Positions 52,026-59,148 are shown, numbered from the stretch's first letter. The stretch is DNA of 61,081 nt from an uncultured Pseudomonadota bacterium (GCA_949298065.1 CASFUZ010000006.1:1-61081), one strand, 5' to 3'. Numbers and translations: made by a program. Notes: a model not told the origin generated them from the letters alone.

Positions 52026-52240
52026 AATTTTAACTTCCTACATAAAACAAATCGCCTTGATGAGAGGCGACTGGAAGTTAGAACCTATTTGATAGAATAG
52101 TGTAGTGTATTTGGTATAAATATACCTTATTAGCTACCTTCCAGTCTGACAGACCAAAAGGTAGTTTTACGTTCGCCAAAACGAACAACTATCAATAGAG
52201 GGTTCTAAACCTCACATTGGTAATCAACCAATGCAAAAAT
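52026..52240 (-). ncRNA. Structured leader with competing anti-Shine-Dalgarno pairings (candidate riboswitch)
   Basis: On the minus strand the leader can form an outer stem TAGAACC..CTATTGATAG with CTATCAAATAGGTTCTA (52207-52189 with 52095-52079), enclosing GTTCG/CGAAC, CTACCTT/AAGGTAG (52164-52158 with 52140-52134) and GGTAT/ATACC hairpins; TCGCCT/AGGCGA follows. TAACTTCC (52080-52073) is exactly complementary to the ribosome site GGAAGTTA (52038-52031). The same strand, extended to TAACTTCCAGTC, pairs 11 of 12 with GACTGGAAGGTA (52146-52135), which is also the 3' arm of the CTACCTT hairpin. The pairings exclude one another, as in translational riboswitches. Ligand and class are unknown to me. 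Confidence 0.6.
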
Positions 52241-52340
52241 AAAATACTAAACAACAACAAAATGTCAATCGTCTAAAACTATAAAACAAGTTTTATTTTT
52301 TTTACTTATGCTATACTGCCTGAAAACAACGGAGAGAGAA

Positions 52341-52871
52341 ATGAAACTTTATCACTACATCACCAAAGGCAACAATGCTCTCAAACAAGGAATTTTGTCT
52401 TTTGCCAACAATCCTCAGGCAGATTTGCATTATTACCACAAACGCACGGGCGGCGAAACCACACATGAAGGAATTGTTAAGTGGATGGAAAAATGTTTTA
52501 CGGGACGCAGCCGCGCCATTCGCGGTTTTTCCGAGCCCATCCAATGGACCGAAAAAAGCATAAATATGTTCAAACCTTTTATTGAAAATGCAGACCTCTT
52601 TGCCATTGATTTAGATGCCTTGCAACAAGACGGCTTCATAGAAGCTGTCTATGTTTCACCGGCCCTTCGACCAAATTTAGATAATGAACTACTGCAAGAT
52701 TGCGATGAAAAATTAGTCAAACTAAATTCTATTGCCGACATAGACACTTCGCCGGTAGACTGGTCTGTTTGCGATGAAAAATTAGGCTTAAGATTTTCGG
52801 TAGTGCCTTACTACTTAATCGTCATCAAAGGCGGCATCATCCCTCCCCGCTACATTCATAAAGAAAATTGA
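52341..52871 (+). CDS. Uncharacterised conserved-looking cytoplasmic protein
   Basis: The 176-residue protein opens KLYHYITKGNNALKQGILSF, reminiscent of short ADP-ribosyltransferase-like or toxin-fold proteins that begin LYHYT, but no catalytic set can be shown. Other marks are KWMEKCFTGRSRAIRGFSEP, a repeated polar/aromatic pattern and IVIKGGIIPPRYIHKEN at the end. The ATG at 52341 has GGAGAG upstream; an ATG 33 bases earlier lacks one. It stands alone between the GT8 leader and the attenuator region, divergent from the former. Confidence 0.55.
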   Translation: MKLYHYITKGNNALKQGILSFANNPQADLHYYHKRTGGETTHEGIVKWMEKCFTGRSRAIRGFSEPIQWTEKSINMFKPFIENADLFAIDLDALQQDGFIEAVYVSPALRPNLDNELLQDCDEKLVKLNSIADIDTSPVDWSVCDEKLGLRFSVVPYYLIVIKGGIIPPRYIHKEN

Positions 52872-52913
52872 AATTTATATAAAGAAAATTTTTCTATAAA
52901 TTTACTTTTTTAT

Positions 52914-52943
52914 TTGACATAATTATCTTGATTTTGTTACCTT
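52914..52943 (+). promoter_or_regulatory. Promoter of the leader-peptide/ATP-grasp unit
   Basis: A consensus TTGACA (52914-52919) is followed after 17-18 bases by TTACCTT with a TG just before it (extended -10 like). The first leader frame starts about 34 bases downstream. Confidence 0.5.
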
Positions 52944-52976
52944 CAACAAAGTTAATCAACTAAGACAAAGATAATC

Positions 52977-53084
52977 ATGCGTAAAAATGATTTTACATAT
53001 TTGCGATTGTTGCCGCTAAACCTAAGAGGTTTGGGGATGATTATAGCTTTGTCTATTCACTTTATCCTCATTATCAACCTCTGA
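52977..53084 (+). CDS. Leader peptide 1 (Leu/Ile-rich, 35 residues)
   Basis: ATG at 52977 to TGA at 53082-53084. Nine Leu and seven Ile in 35 residues, with LRLLPLNLRGLG in the middle and FILIINL at the end. The Leu-Asn-Leu-Arg-Gly codons overlie the hairpin AAACCT/AGGTTT (53018-53032). The stop codon lies in the 5' arm of the next hairpin. This is the design of branched-chain amino-acid attenuation leaders. The ribosome site is weak. Read as a regulator, not as a functional peptide. Confidence 0.55.
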   Translation: MRKNDFTYLRLLPLNLRGLGMIIALSIHFILIINL

Positions 53085-53118
53085 ATGCTTCCAATTATTA
53101 AGTTTTTGCATTTAGAGG
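53018..53118 (+). promoter_or_regulatory. Attenuator-like competing hairpins of leader 1
   Basis: Strand 1:2 is AAACCT/AGGTTT (53018-53032). Strand 2:3 is AGAGGTT (53025-53031) with AACCTCT (53076-53082), seven perfect pairs. Strand 3:4 is CCTCTGAATGC (53078-53088) with GCATTTAGAGG (53108-53118), 11 pairs with one G-U. The three exclude each other. No T-run follows the last stem, so the effect may be translational or through Rho. Confidence 0.5.
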
Positions 53119-53161
53119 AATTGATAACAAACTTTCAAAAATCTTTTGAGGATAAAAATTC

Positions 53162-53236
53162 ATGTCTGCACCATCATTAAAAATTAATTCAAATCTAATC
53201 CTGTCGGCGCTACTTTTACAATTGCGCAGCCTCTGA
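53162..53236 (+). CDS. Leader peptide 2 (Leu-rich, 24 residues)
   Basis: ATG at 53162 with GAGGAT about 8 bases upstream; TGA at 53234-53236. Eight of 24 residues are Leu, with ILSALLLQLRSL at the end, using mixed Leu codons (CTA, CTG, CTT, TTA, TTG, CTC). As in leader 1 the last codons are CTC TGA and fall in the 5' arm of a hairpin. Confidence 0.55.
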   Translation: MSAPSLKINSNLILSALLLQLRSL

Positions 53237-53270
53237 ATGTTTTCATTGCGGAATTTAGGCATTCAGAGGC
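53206..53270 (+). promoter_or_regulatory. Hairpins of leader 2
   Basis: GCCTCTGAATG (53229-53239) and CATTCAGAGGC (53260-53270) pair perfectly over 11 bases around a 20-base loop. A smaller stem, GGCGC/GCGC (53206-53227), lies just upstream and could compete. The first arm repeats CCTCTGAATG of leader 1, so the two units are related copies and strands can also pair across units. Confidence 0.55.
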
Positions 53271-53327
53271 AAAACACATAAATTTCAAAAAATCATAAAG
53301 AAAGAAACAAACATAAAGAGATAAAAA

Positions 53328-55145
53328 ATGAATAAGATTCAACAAATAAATACAGATTTAAACAACATATTAGAAAATGTTGCAAAACAATTCAAAGAAG
53401 AAAACATCAGCATTGTTATGCCGACTTATGTTCCCCAACGAGGAGAAATTTTGCAAGAATTTGCCTCTCGCGGGATAGAAACAGCCATATCAGGGGGTAT
53501 CCAAGGGGCTCAATGTTTTGCTAATATCCCGCAATTTGGTATGATAGAAGACACATTTCCCTACACAGATGGTTTTCCTGAATACATCACAAAAGGCATA
53601 ACCGATTTAATACCTGAAGCCAGGCTAAAAGACCGTAAAGTTGCCATATTTTCTTATGTAAACAACCTTGGCTGGGGTCGTCATATAAAGGAAAGAGGTC
53701 TTAACACCGATATTGTAGCCACAGTAGAACAAAATTTACGCAGTTACTTTGAAGAAAAAGGAAATTTATTAAAGATTCTGGATACTGCCGGCTTATCAGC
53801 ATATAAAATTCCGACACGACATGTTAGTAACGAAACACCGATAGACGAACTGATAGAAGTCTACGACACCATCAAAAACGAAGACGGACGTATTGTTGTA
53901 CAAGATTGCTGCTCCGAGAATGGAAATGCCGGAGGCAAAGGCACATTATTCATAGATTCCTGCGAAGATTTTGTAAAAGACATTATCTCCCATAAAGGGA
54001 AACGCAAAGTTGCCCGTTTTATAAACGGATATGAAAGCAACTTATCCTTTTTTGCAGGTAACACTCAACCGGATGAAAAGATACTTGGAGCCCAAAAGAT
54101 AAATATGTCTCCGCGCATGGATGCATTCAACCCCGACACATTGGACAATATTTTAGAGCAAGCGGCACAAGCTGGCATAAATGAAAACAATATTGTCACG
54201 ATTGTCGGCCGTGGCACATTAAAAGCTGTCGGAGACGAACATTTAACAAGTGCAGAGAGCAACGGTGTAGGAAATGATGTCGGCTATGTATATCCCGACA
54301 ATATTCGCAATCAAATATCCGAAATCGGACAAAAGCTTTCTCGTTTAATGGCTTTAAGCGGAAAAGTAGGCATTGCCGGAGCTGATTTAATCATAGATAA
54401 GAATGGAAAGATTTGGATAAATGAAATAAATGACCGCCAACAAGGACCAACGGCACAAATGTCTAAAGATGCCGAAGCCAATGGCATACCGTCCTTATTA
54501 AAAATCTCCTTATTAAGCAGCTATGCTGATTTTAACCAACCTGAAGTGAAACGTGTTTTCAAAGAATTACAACAAAACTCACAAGAAATTCACGAGGCCT
54601 ATGCAACAAACCCGGGAGAATTTTATATTAAAGTAAATTCCACCCACCCTAAAGGACAAATAGAATATGTCCAGCACAACCTCAAGGCCGGCTTTTATGA
54701 AGTCAAGAAACGCCCAGATGGTCATTGGGCATTAGATTTTAGTTCTTATAAAAGCCCAAACAGCCAAACGACTTATGAAACCGATCCCGCCAAAGGAAAA
54801 GTTGTTGTCAAATTAGTCGGAGGCGATTGGAAAAAGGGAGATCCCGTAGATAATGCCTCACAATTATTCCGCCTTACCGGCATAACAAATCCTGATAATC
54901 CGCCATTTGTAATTAAAGATGGCAAGACACGTCTGAATAAGAGTTGGCAACCGGTCATAGAAGCTTGCTACGAGTATATGTTTGGTCAAGGCTATACACA
55001 TAAGAACGAACTTTGGAAACAAAGACACAAAAATGATTATAAGTACATCAGCTGGGAACCTGTTTCTAACAGCAAACAAATGTTTACACCGCTGAATCAA
55101 AATAATATATTGTGCTTTAAATATGCTTCAGGAGAAAGAAGATAA
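53328..55145 (+). CDS. ATP-grasp carboxylate-amine ligase-like protein
   Basis: The 605-residue cytoplasmic protein has an N-terminal pre-ATP-grasp domain (about 1-135), an ATP-grasp domain (about 140-400) and an extra C-terminal domain of about 200 residues. In the grasp part, VVQDCCSENGNAGGKGTLFI is the nucleotide-binding strand and loop, and GADLIIDKNGKIWINEINDRQQGPT (given here as GADLIIDKNG then NEINDRQQGPT) carries the metal-binding Glu366 and Asn368. Such enzymes join an acyl phosphate to an amine, often an amino acid or peptide. The substrate is unknown. An M14-type deacylase gene follows four bases later, so the two form a synthesis/trimming pair. Confidence 0.72.
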   Translation: MNKIQQINTDLNNILENVAKQFKEENISIVMPTYVPQRGEILQEFASRGIETAISGGIQGAQCFANIPQFGMIEDTFPYTDGFPEYITKGITDLIPEARLKDRKVAIFSYVNNLGWGRHIKERGLNTDIVATVEQNLRSYFEEKGNLLKILDTAGLSAYKIPTRHVSNETPIDELIEVYDTIKNEDGRIVVQDCCSENGNAGGKGTLFIDSCEDFVKDIISHKGKRKVARFINGYESNLSFFAGNTQPDEKILGAQKINMSPRMDAFNPDTLDNILEQAAQAGINENNIVTIVGRGTLKAVGDEHLTSAESNGVGNDVGYVYPDNIRNQISEIGQKLSRLMALSGKVGIAGADLIIDKNGKIWINEINDRQQGPTAQMSKDAEANGIPSLLKISLLSSYADFNQPEVKRVFKELQQNSQEIHEAYATNPGEFYIKVNSTHPKGQIEYVQHNLKAGFYEVKKRPDGHWALDFSSYKSPNSQTTYETDPAKGKVVVKLVGGDWKKGDPVDNASQLFRLTGITNPDNPPFVIKDGKTRLNKSWQPVIEACYEYMFGQGYTHKNELWKQRHKNDYKYISWEPVSNSKQMFTPLNQNNILCFKYASGERR

Positions 55146-55148
55146 AAA

Positions 55149-56105
55149 ATGAAAATAAGTAAGCACACAACATTTGTCGGAACAACCCCTATGGGGACGG
55201 AATTAAACATATTAAATTACGAGCTTGATTCCGAAAAGGCCGGCAAACACATCTACATTCAAAGCGGCATTCATGGAGGAGAAATCACCCAATGGATAAT
55301 GCATGACTTATTCACGTTTCTAAAAAATAATTTGCAACAAGGGAAAGTAACGCTTGTTCCCTGCGCCAATCCGGTATCATGGACACAGCGCGCCTATTAC
55401 TCTACCAACGGCAAATTTGACTTTTATATGGGCAAAGATTGGAATCGTAATTTTCCGGGGAATCCGGAAGGCTCTATGGGAGAAAGGATTGCCGCCGTCT
55501 TGTTTGAGAATGCAAAGAAGGCTGATTTCGCCCTTGATTTACATACATCAAGGGAATCAATCCCTTTTGGGATTTATTCCTGTTCGGAATATGAAGACAT
55601 CCTCAAAATAATTGGGATAAGATACAACCAATTTATAGATATGAGTAACTCTTCCGCCTATGCCAATACCTTAAATGCTTGTTTAGATAAAGCCGGCATT
55701 CCGAACCTATGCATTGAATGTGGCAGTCATGATTCTTATGAACCGCAAAACATTCATGAAGTTATGGAAGGCATAAAACGATTATTGGTCTTCTTCAAAA
55801 TGACATCTTCCTCATTAAACGAACCGGCACCGAAAGAGATAAAAGTCTTTGCAAGAACCGTTAAATATACGGCACCGAAAGGCTGTTTGCTCCGTTTAGC
55901 CAAACAACTCGGAAGCAAAGTAGAAATAGGGGATGACTTGTTTTATTGTTTTGACAACAACGAGCTAGGTTCCCTTCAAAGCGTTCAGTCCAAACATAAT
56001 GGTGTCTTATTCAAAGCCTCCCCGACACACATTTATTGGAGCGGAGATGATGTTGTCCAGCTTCTGCTAGACGAAGATACTAAGACATTAAAAACCACTA
56101 TTTGA
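55149..56105 (+). CDS. Succinylglutamate desuccinylase/aspartoacylase-family zinc hydrolase
   Basis: The 318-residue M14-type enzyme removes an acyl group from an N-acyl amino acid or splits a small amide. Zinc ligands are His42 and Glu45 (SGIHGGEITQW) and His132 (FALDLHTSRES). Arg100 in DWNRNFPG binds the substrate carboxylate, and Glu190 (PNLCIECGSHDS) is the catalytic acid/base. The C-terminal 80 residues form the beta domain of the AspA/AstE group. There is no ast operon. It is co-transcribed with the ATP-grasp gene and followed by a terminator. Confidence 0.82.
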   Translation: MKISKHTTFVGTTPMGTELNILNYELDSEKAGKHIYIQSGIHGGEITQWIMHDLFTFLKNNLQQGKVTLVPCANPVSWTQRAYYSTNGKFDFYMGKDWNRNFPGNPEGSMGERIAAVLFENAKKADFALDLHTSRESIPFGIYSCSEYEDILKIIGIRYNQFIDMSNSSAYANTLNACLDKAGIPNLCIECGSHDSYEPQNIHEVMEGIKRLLVFFKMTSSSLNEPAPKEIKVFARTVKYTAPKGCLLRLAKQLGSKVEIGDDLFYCFDNNELGSLQSVQSKHNGVLFKASPTHIYWSGDDVVQLLLDEDTKTLKTTI

Positions 56106-56108
56106 GAA

Positions 56109-56137
56109 AGAAAAACCGCTTTTTACAAGCGGTTTTT
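56109..56137. terminator. Bidirectional terminator between the deacylase and the DMT transporter
   Basis: AAACCGCTT and AAGCGGTTT pair around a short loop, with A-rich sequence on the left and seven T on the right; it serves both convergent genes. Confidence 0.85.
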
Positions 56138-57007
56138 TTAGCTATAATAAACCCCGACAACAGAGATAACGCCAAAAATAAGAGCAAAAGTTTTTCTAAA
56201 CGTAAACTTGTCCATTTTAAACAACACCGAAAGCAAAAACACCAAAAAGATTCGCATCTGAGCAATAATCATAACTACCGTTGGCGCATCATTAATAAAG
56301 CTAAATGTTTCCAAAAGATAATACACGCTTTCCAATATTCCGACAAGCAAGCCCAAAAACAGCAAACTATTCCACCAATTTTGAGGCTTAAACTTTTGCT
56401 CTGAACAATTAGAAAAAACATTATAAGCAAAATATGGAAGCGCAAGCATATAATATGATAAGTTTATGGCTATTTCGTTTGCTCCCAAACTATCAGAAAC
56501 CTTAATCAAATACGGAGCCGCGACATAAAAAAGAACCGAACCTAACACCCAAAAAAAACCTTGCCATTCTATTTCCTTAAAACAGGAATTCTCTCTACTC
56601 AAACAATCTTTACAAAACAAAAAAATTGAGAATATAAAAACAGCAAACATCCCAACAAAATAAGACGTAATTTTTATATAGCCGACACAAGAATCAATAA
56701 ACAATGTCAAAAACAAATTACTGCTTTCTATTAAGCCTACCAACCCCAGCGGCAAATACTCCAAAGATTTAACAAAACAGATATATCCCAACAATACAAA
56801 AACACCATGTATCAATAAATATGGGATAGAAGAATATGTAAGCGTTATGCCCACATTCAGCCCATATATCAGTTGGATAACAAAAGCAATAAATGAGGTA
56901 AATAAAAGAACTTTATGATAGTTATATCTATTAACGGCATAATCTAATACCGCATCAGAAAACGAATTGGAAATTGTCGCCAAAACAGCGGTATACCGAT
57001 AATCCAT
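56138..57007 (-). CDS. EamA/DMT-superfamily membrane transporter
   Basis: The 289-residue protein has about ten membrane helices in two EamA repeats. The first repeat ends FVKSLEYLPLGLVGLIESSN, the family's typical helix 4 turn; the second ends TVVMIIAQMRIFLVFLLSVL. EamA proteins export amino acids, metabolites or sugars. Convergent with the ATP-grasp/deacylase pair, it could export their product, but that is a guess from position. AGAGGG lies before the ATG. Confidence 0.8.
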   Translation of the reverse strand: MDYRYTAVLATISNSFSDAVLDYAVNRYNYHKVLLFTSFIAFVIQLIYGLNVGITLTYSSIPYLLIHGVFVLLGYICFVKSLEYLPLGLVGLIESSNLFLTLFIDSCVGYIKITSYFVGMFAVFIFSIFLFCKDCLSRENSCFKEIEWQGFFWVLGSVLFYVAAPYLIKVSDSLGANEIAINLSYYMLALPYFAYNVFSNCSEQKFKPQNWWNSLLFLGLLVGILESVYYLLETFSFINDAPTVVMIIAQMRIFLVFLLSVLFKMDKFTFRKTFALIFGVISVVGVYYS

Positions 57008-57207
57008 TCTACCCTCTTATTAAGTGATATACTAATCTCATATAAAATACATAAATAAAATATTAGTTAAAATCACTCTACAAGCACCACTCCACCACAA
57101 CGCCGCATTTTTTTGACGATTTTGTCTAAAATCAGTTTGACACCTCATATTTTCTATGATATAGAAAAACACAGTTAACAATATTAATTAATTTAAATTT
57201 ATCTATT

Positions 57208-57486
57208 ATGAAACTTAACATTCAAGGCTTAGACAAAGCTGAAGTTTTTAAAGCTCTCTACGACAACGCCTCACCACAAGGTTTAGGCTTTCTCCATTTT
57301 ATTCCTGAGAATCTAAATATAGAAGAAGCCCGTAAGGCTGTGAAAGAACAAACCCGTTTTGATTACTACCGCGGACGGGTAATGAAAATTGATATCAGCG
57401 GGGACGAGCTAGACACATGGCTCTACGACCGCGATAACGGTGCAGGTGCTGCAGAACGTGCGCTCAGCTCTCTACAGCCAAAATAA
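57208..57486 (+). CDS. Small conserved-type hypothetical protein
   Basis: The 92-residue acidic, soluble protein opens KLNIQGLDKAEVFKALYDNA and has LGFLHFIPENLNIEEARKAV and YRGRVMKIDISGDELDTWLY ending in DRDNGAGAAERALSSLQPK. I recall similar small proteins in gut bacteria and mobile elements, with no known role. No Shine-Dalgarno site precedes the ATG (TTTATCTATT), a Bacteroidota-like context. A strong terminator follows. Confidence 0.65.
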   Translation: MKLNIQGLDKAEVFKALYDNASPQGLGFLHFIPENLNIEEARKAVKEQTRFDYYRGRVMKIDISGDELDTWLYDRDNGAGAAERALSSLQPK

Positions 57487-57502
57487 AAGAGCTTATATAA
57501 AA

Positions 57503-57543
57503 AATTACACCCCAAGACAACCAACGTCTTAGGGTGTTTTTTT
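57503..57543 (+). terminator. Terminator after the 92-residue gene
   Basis: ACACCC-AAGAC and GTCTT-GGGTGT pair around seven bases, followed by seven T. Confidence 0.85.
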
Positions 57544-57561
57544 GCAAAATACATCAGCTTG

Positions 57562-57777
57562 CTAATCCAACAACTTCATTTCATTTAAGATGAATGCCGC
57601 AACAGCGCAAAGCAAACACCAAACTAATATCAATCCGCCGGTACTATTATGCGCGATTTCATTTCCATAATGGTCATAAGACACACCATATTTTTTATCC
57701 AAACGGTTATCAATAACCAGTCCGACTATAGCCACAACGACCAAGCCGACACCTGCAATACATAAAAAAGCAAACAT
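57562..57777 (-). CDS. Small two-helix membrane protein
   Basis: The 71-residue protein has membrane helices at about 3-24 (AFLCIAGVGLVVVAIVGLVI) and 48-66 (GLILVWCLLCAVAAFILNE), joined by a polar loop. No family is recognised. No Shine-Dalgarno site precedes the ATG (AAATTTTTACGTT). It is convergent with the 92-residue gene. Confidence 0.5.
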   Translation of the reverse strand: MFAFLCIAGVGLVVVAIVGLVIDNRLDKKYGVSYDHYGNEIAHNSTGGLILVWCLLCAVAAFILNEMKLLD

Positions 57778-57851
57778 AACGTAAAATTTTTAAATAATAT
57801 TCATATTTTTAATTAAAGTGAGTAAGAGATAAAACCAACCACAATTTTTGT

Positions 57852-57942
57852 CAACAAAAAAACCGCCCTTCCAGACAGTTCTTTTTATTGGTAGGGGATA
57901 TAGGATAATATACAGACTATTTTTATTACGATACTCGCCCCT
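57852..57942 (-). other. Decayed tRNA-like fragment with 3' CCA, followed by a terminator
   Basis: On the minus strand 57942 to 57889 reads AGGGGCGAGTATCG ... ATCCTATATCCCCTACCA: AGGGG pairs with CCCCT, followed by A-CCA as in a tRNA end, but only 54 bases lie between and there is no D- or anticodon arm. Directly after it AACTGTC/GGCGGTT (with G-U pairs) and seven T form a terminator (57880-57852). It looks like a tRNA remnant or attachment site. It lies in the gene-free stretch 57778-58094. Confidence 0.4.
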
Positions 57943-58021
57943 AAAACAAGAAATTTCAATAAAATGAAACTATACCTAACATTCAAATATCTTAACAAAT
58001 ATTTTTGATTATACTTAATTT

Positions 58022-58049
58022 TTGACTTCCACTAAAAATATGTTACATT
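58022..58049 (+). promoter_or_regulatory. Likely promoter of the 173-residue membrane protein gene
   Basis: TTGACT (58022-58027), a 16-base spacer and TACATT (58044-58049), 46 bases before the start at 58095. Confidence 0.5.
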
Positions 58050-58094
58050 AAATCTACTATTTGGGATTTAGTATTTTATCTCAAGGAAGAATGA

Positions 58095-58616
58095 ATGAAA
58101 AATTTTTTAGAAAAACTAAATACAAAACATGTTCTTTTGATTTCAGTATACATACTTTCCATATTTCTATATGTTTACATTTTTGGAACAGAAGCAACAT
58201 TTTTTAGTATATTCATCAACCCTTTTTTCTTTTTCGGAATTCCCTACTTAATTTTAAATCATTTACGCTATAAAGAGCTAAAAAGGACATATAAAAGCTA
58301 TCCCATAAATTTATTTATTGAAGTATATAAAAAGGCACCAGATTTTTCTTATGGAAAAGAAGTTATCTACTCTCACAATTTTCTTGAAACAACTTTCTAT
58401 GACCAAGAAACCATAAATCAATTAAAACCTCTAGCTAAAAATATGCTATCAATCTACAATGAATCTTTTTTTTCTGATGAAGAATTAGCTGAGGCTCAAA
58501 ACTCATTAGAAAACTTTATTACGCAAAAATATCTTAATAAATTTAAATCATTAGACTTTATTTCTGCAACAATTTTAGCCATATATTTTCAATTAATATT
58601 CTGGCAAATCGTATAA
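58095..58616 (+). CDS. Uncharacterised AT-rich membrane protein
   Basis: The 173-residue protein has two N-terminal membrane helices (about 13-31 and 35-55, ILSIFLYVYIFGTEATFFSI), a soluble helical middle and a C-terminal hydrophobic helix (FISATILAIYFQLIFWQIV). No family is recognised. Its base composition is clearly more AT-rich than the core genes. AAGGAAGAATGA precedes the ATG. It stands alone between two tRNA-end-like fragments, suggesting an acquired cassette. Confidence 0.55.
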   Translation: MKNFLEKLNTKHVLLISVYILSIFLYVYIFGTEATFFSIFINPFFFFGIPYLILNHLRYKELKRTYKSYPINLFIEVYKKAPDFSYGKEVIYSHNFLETTFYDQETINQLKPLAKNMLSIYNESFFSDEELAEAQNSLENFITQKYLNKFKSLDFISATILAIYFQLIFWQIV

Positions 58617-58743
58617 ATAAATTTATTTATAATCTATACTGAATAAAACTTATATTCTAAATTCTTAGCTAATTTAATAAAAATAAAAAAAACTAATAAA
58701 CCGTCCTAACTTTGGCTAGTTTATAATCACATTAACTACTTGT

Positions 58744-58837
58744 AAATCAAAGAATTTTATTTTGTGTAGTCCGTATAACAAGCGGGTATTGGCTTCATTA
58801 AACATATCTTACACGGACTCAACCAACTTATTGATTT
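58744..58837. repeat. Imperfect long palindrome in the replicon-proximal gap
   Basis: Part of the 722-base gene-free stretch 58617-59338. AAATCAA (58744-58750) pairs with TTGATTT (58831-58837) and AGTCCGT (58768-58774) with ACGGACT (58813-58819) around a common centre. A smaller dyad (ATAAAC/GTTTAT) lies just upstream near 58697-58728. Confidence 0.45.
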
Positions 58838-58841
58838 ATAA

Positions 58842-58893
58842 CAAAAAAAAGACGCATTAAAGCGTCTTCATCTTGATTGGCAGGGGCAGTAAG
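58842..58893 (-). other. tRNA-Trp-like 3' end followed by a terminator (possible attachment-site remnant)
   Basis: On the minus strand CTTACTGCCCCTGCCA (58893-58878) has a T-stem end, a 3' acceptor strand TGCCCCT, discriminator G and CCA, like bacterial tRNA-Trp (acceptor AGGGGCx...xGCCCCU-G-CCA). No tRNA body lies upstream. Eight bases later AAGACGC/GCGTCTT and eight T form a terminator (58868-58843). The fragment also forms a GCAGGGG/CCCCTGC hairpin with its flank. Confidence 0.45.
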
Positions 58894-59052
58894 AACCCCT
58901 GCTATATTTTTTATAATTCATTGTTTTTAGAAGATAAAATTTTCTAAAAAATGATATTTTTATGCCTATTGTGTATCATTTATGCGAACACTTATAATCA
59001 TTGATTTACCTAATGTCAAGATGATTTTTTAAGTTATGATTTATGCATTTTT

Positions 59053-59081
59053 AACCGATTACATAATTTAATCGGTTTTAG
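59053..59081 (+). terminator. Hairpin, terminator-like
   Basis: AACCGATT (59053-59060) and AATCGGTT (59070-59077) pair perfectly and are followed by TTTTA. It would end transcripts entering the rep region from the left. Confidence 0.5.
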
Positions 59082-59148
59082 AATAAATAGAGATGAGCAG
59101 ATTTTATTTTTGCAATGGTCGCTCCTTGTATGGTATTATTTGTTCATA

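Noticed and set aside
52026..52240. tRNA or tmRNA in the GT8 leader
   Set aside because: The cloverleaf-like fold lacks a CCA end, a T-loop and an anticodon loop; the competing pairing with the ribosome site fits a regulatory leader better.
52977..53236. Leader peptides as precursor peptides of an ATP-grasp-modified natural product
   Set aside because: They are hydrophobic and Leu/Ile-rich without the Thr/Ser/Lys/Asp/Glu core expected of graspetides, and their stop codons are built into hairpins, which suits regulation.
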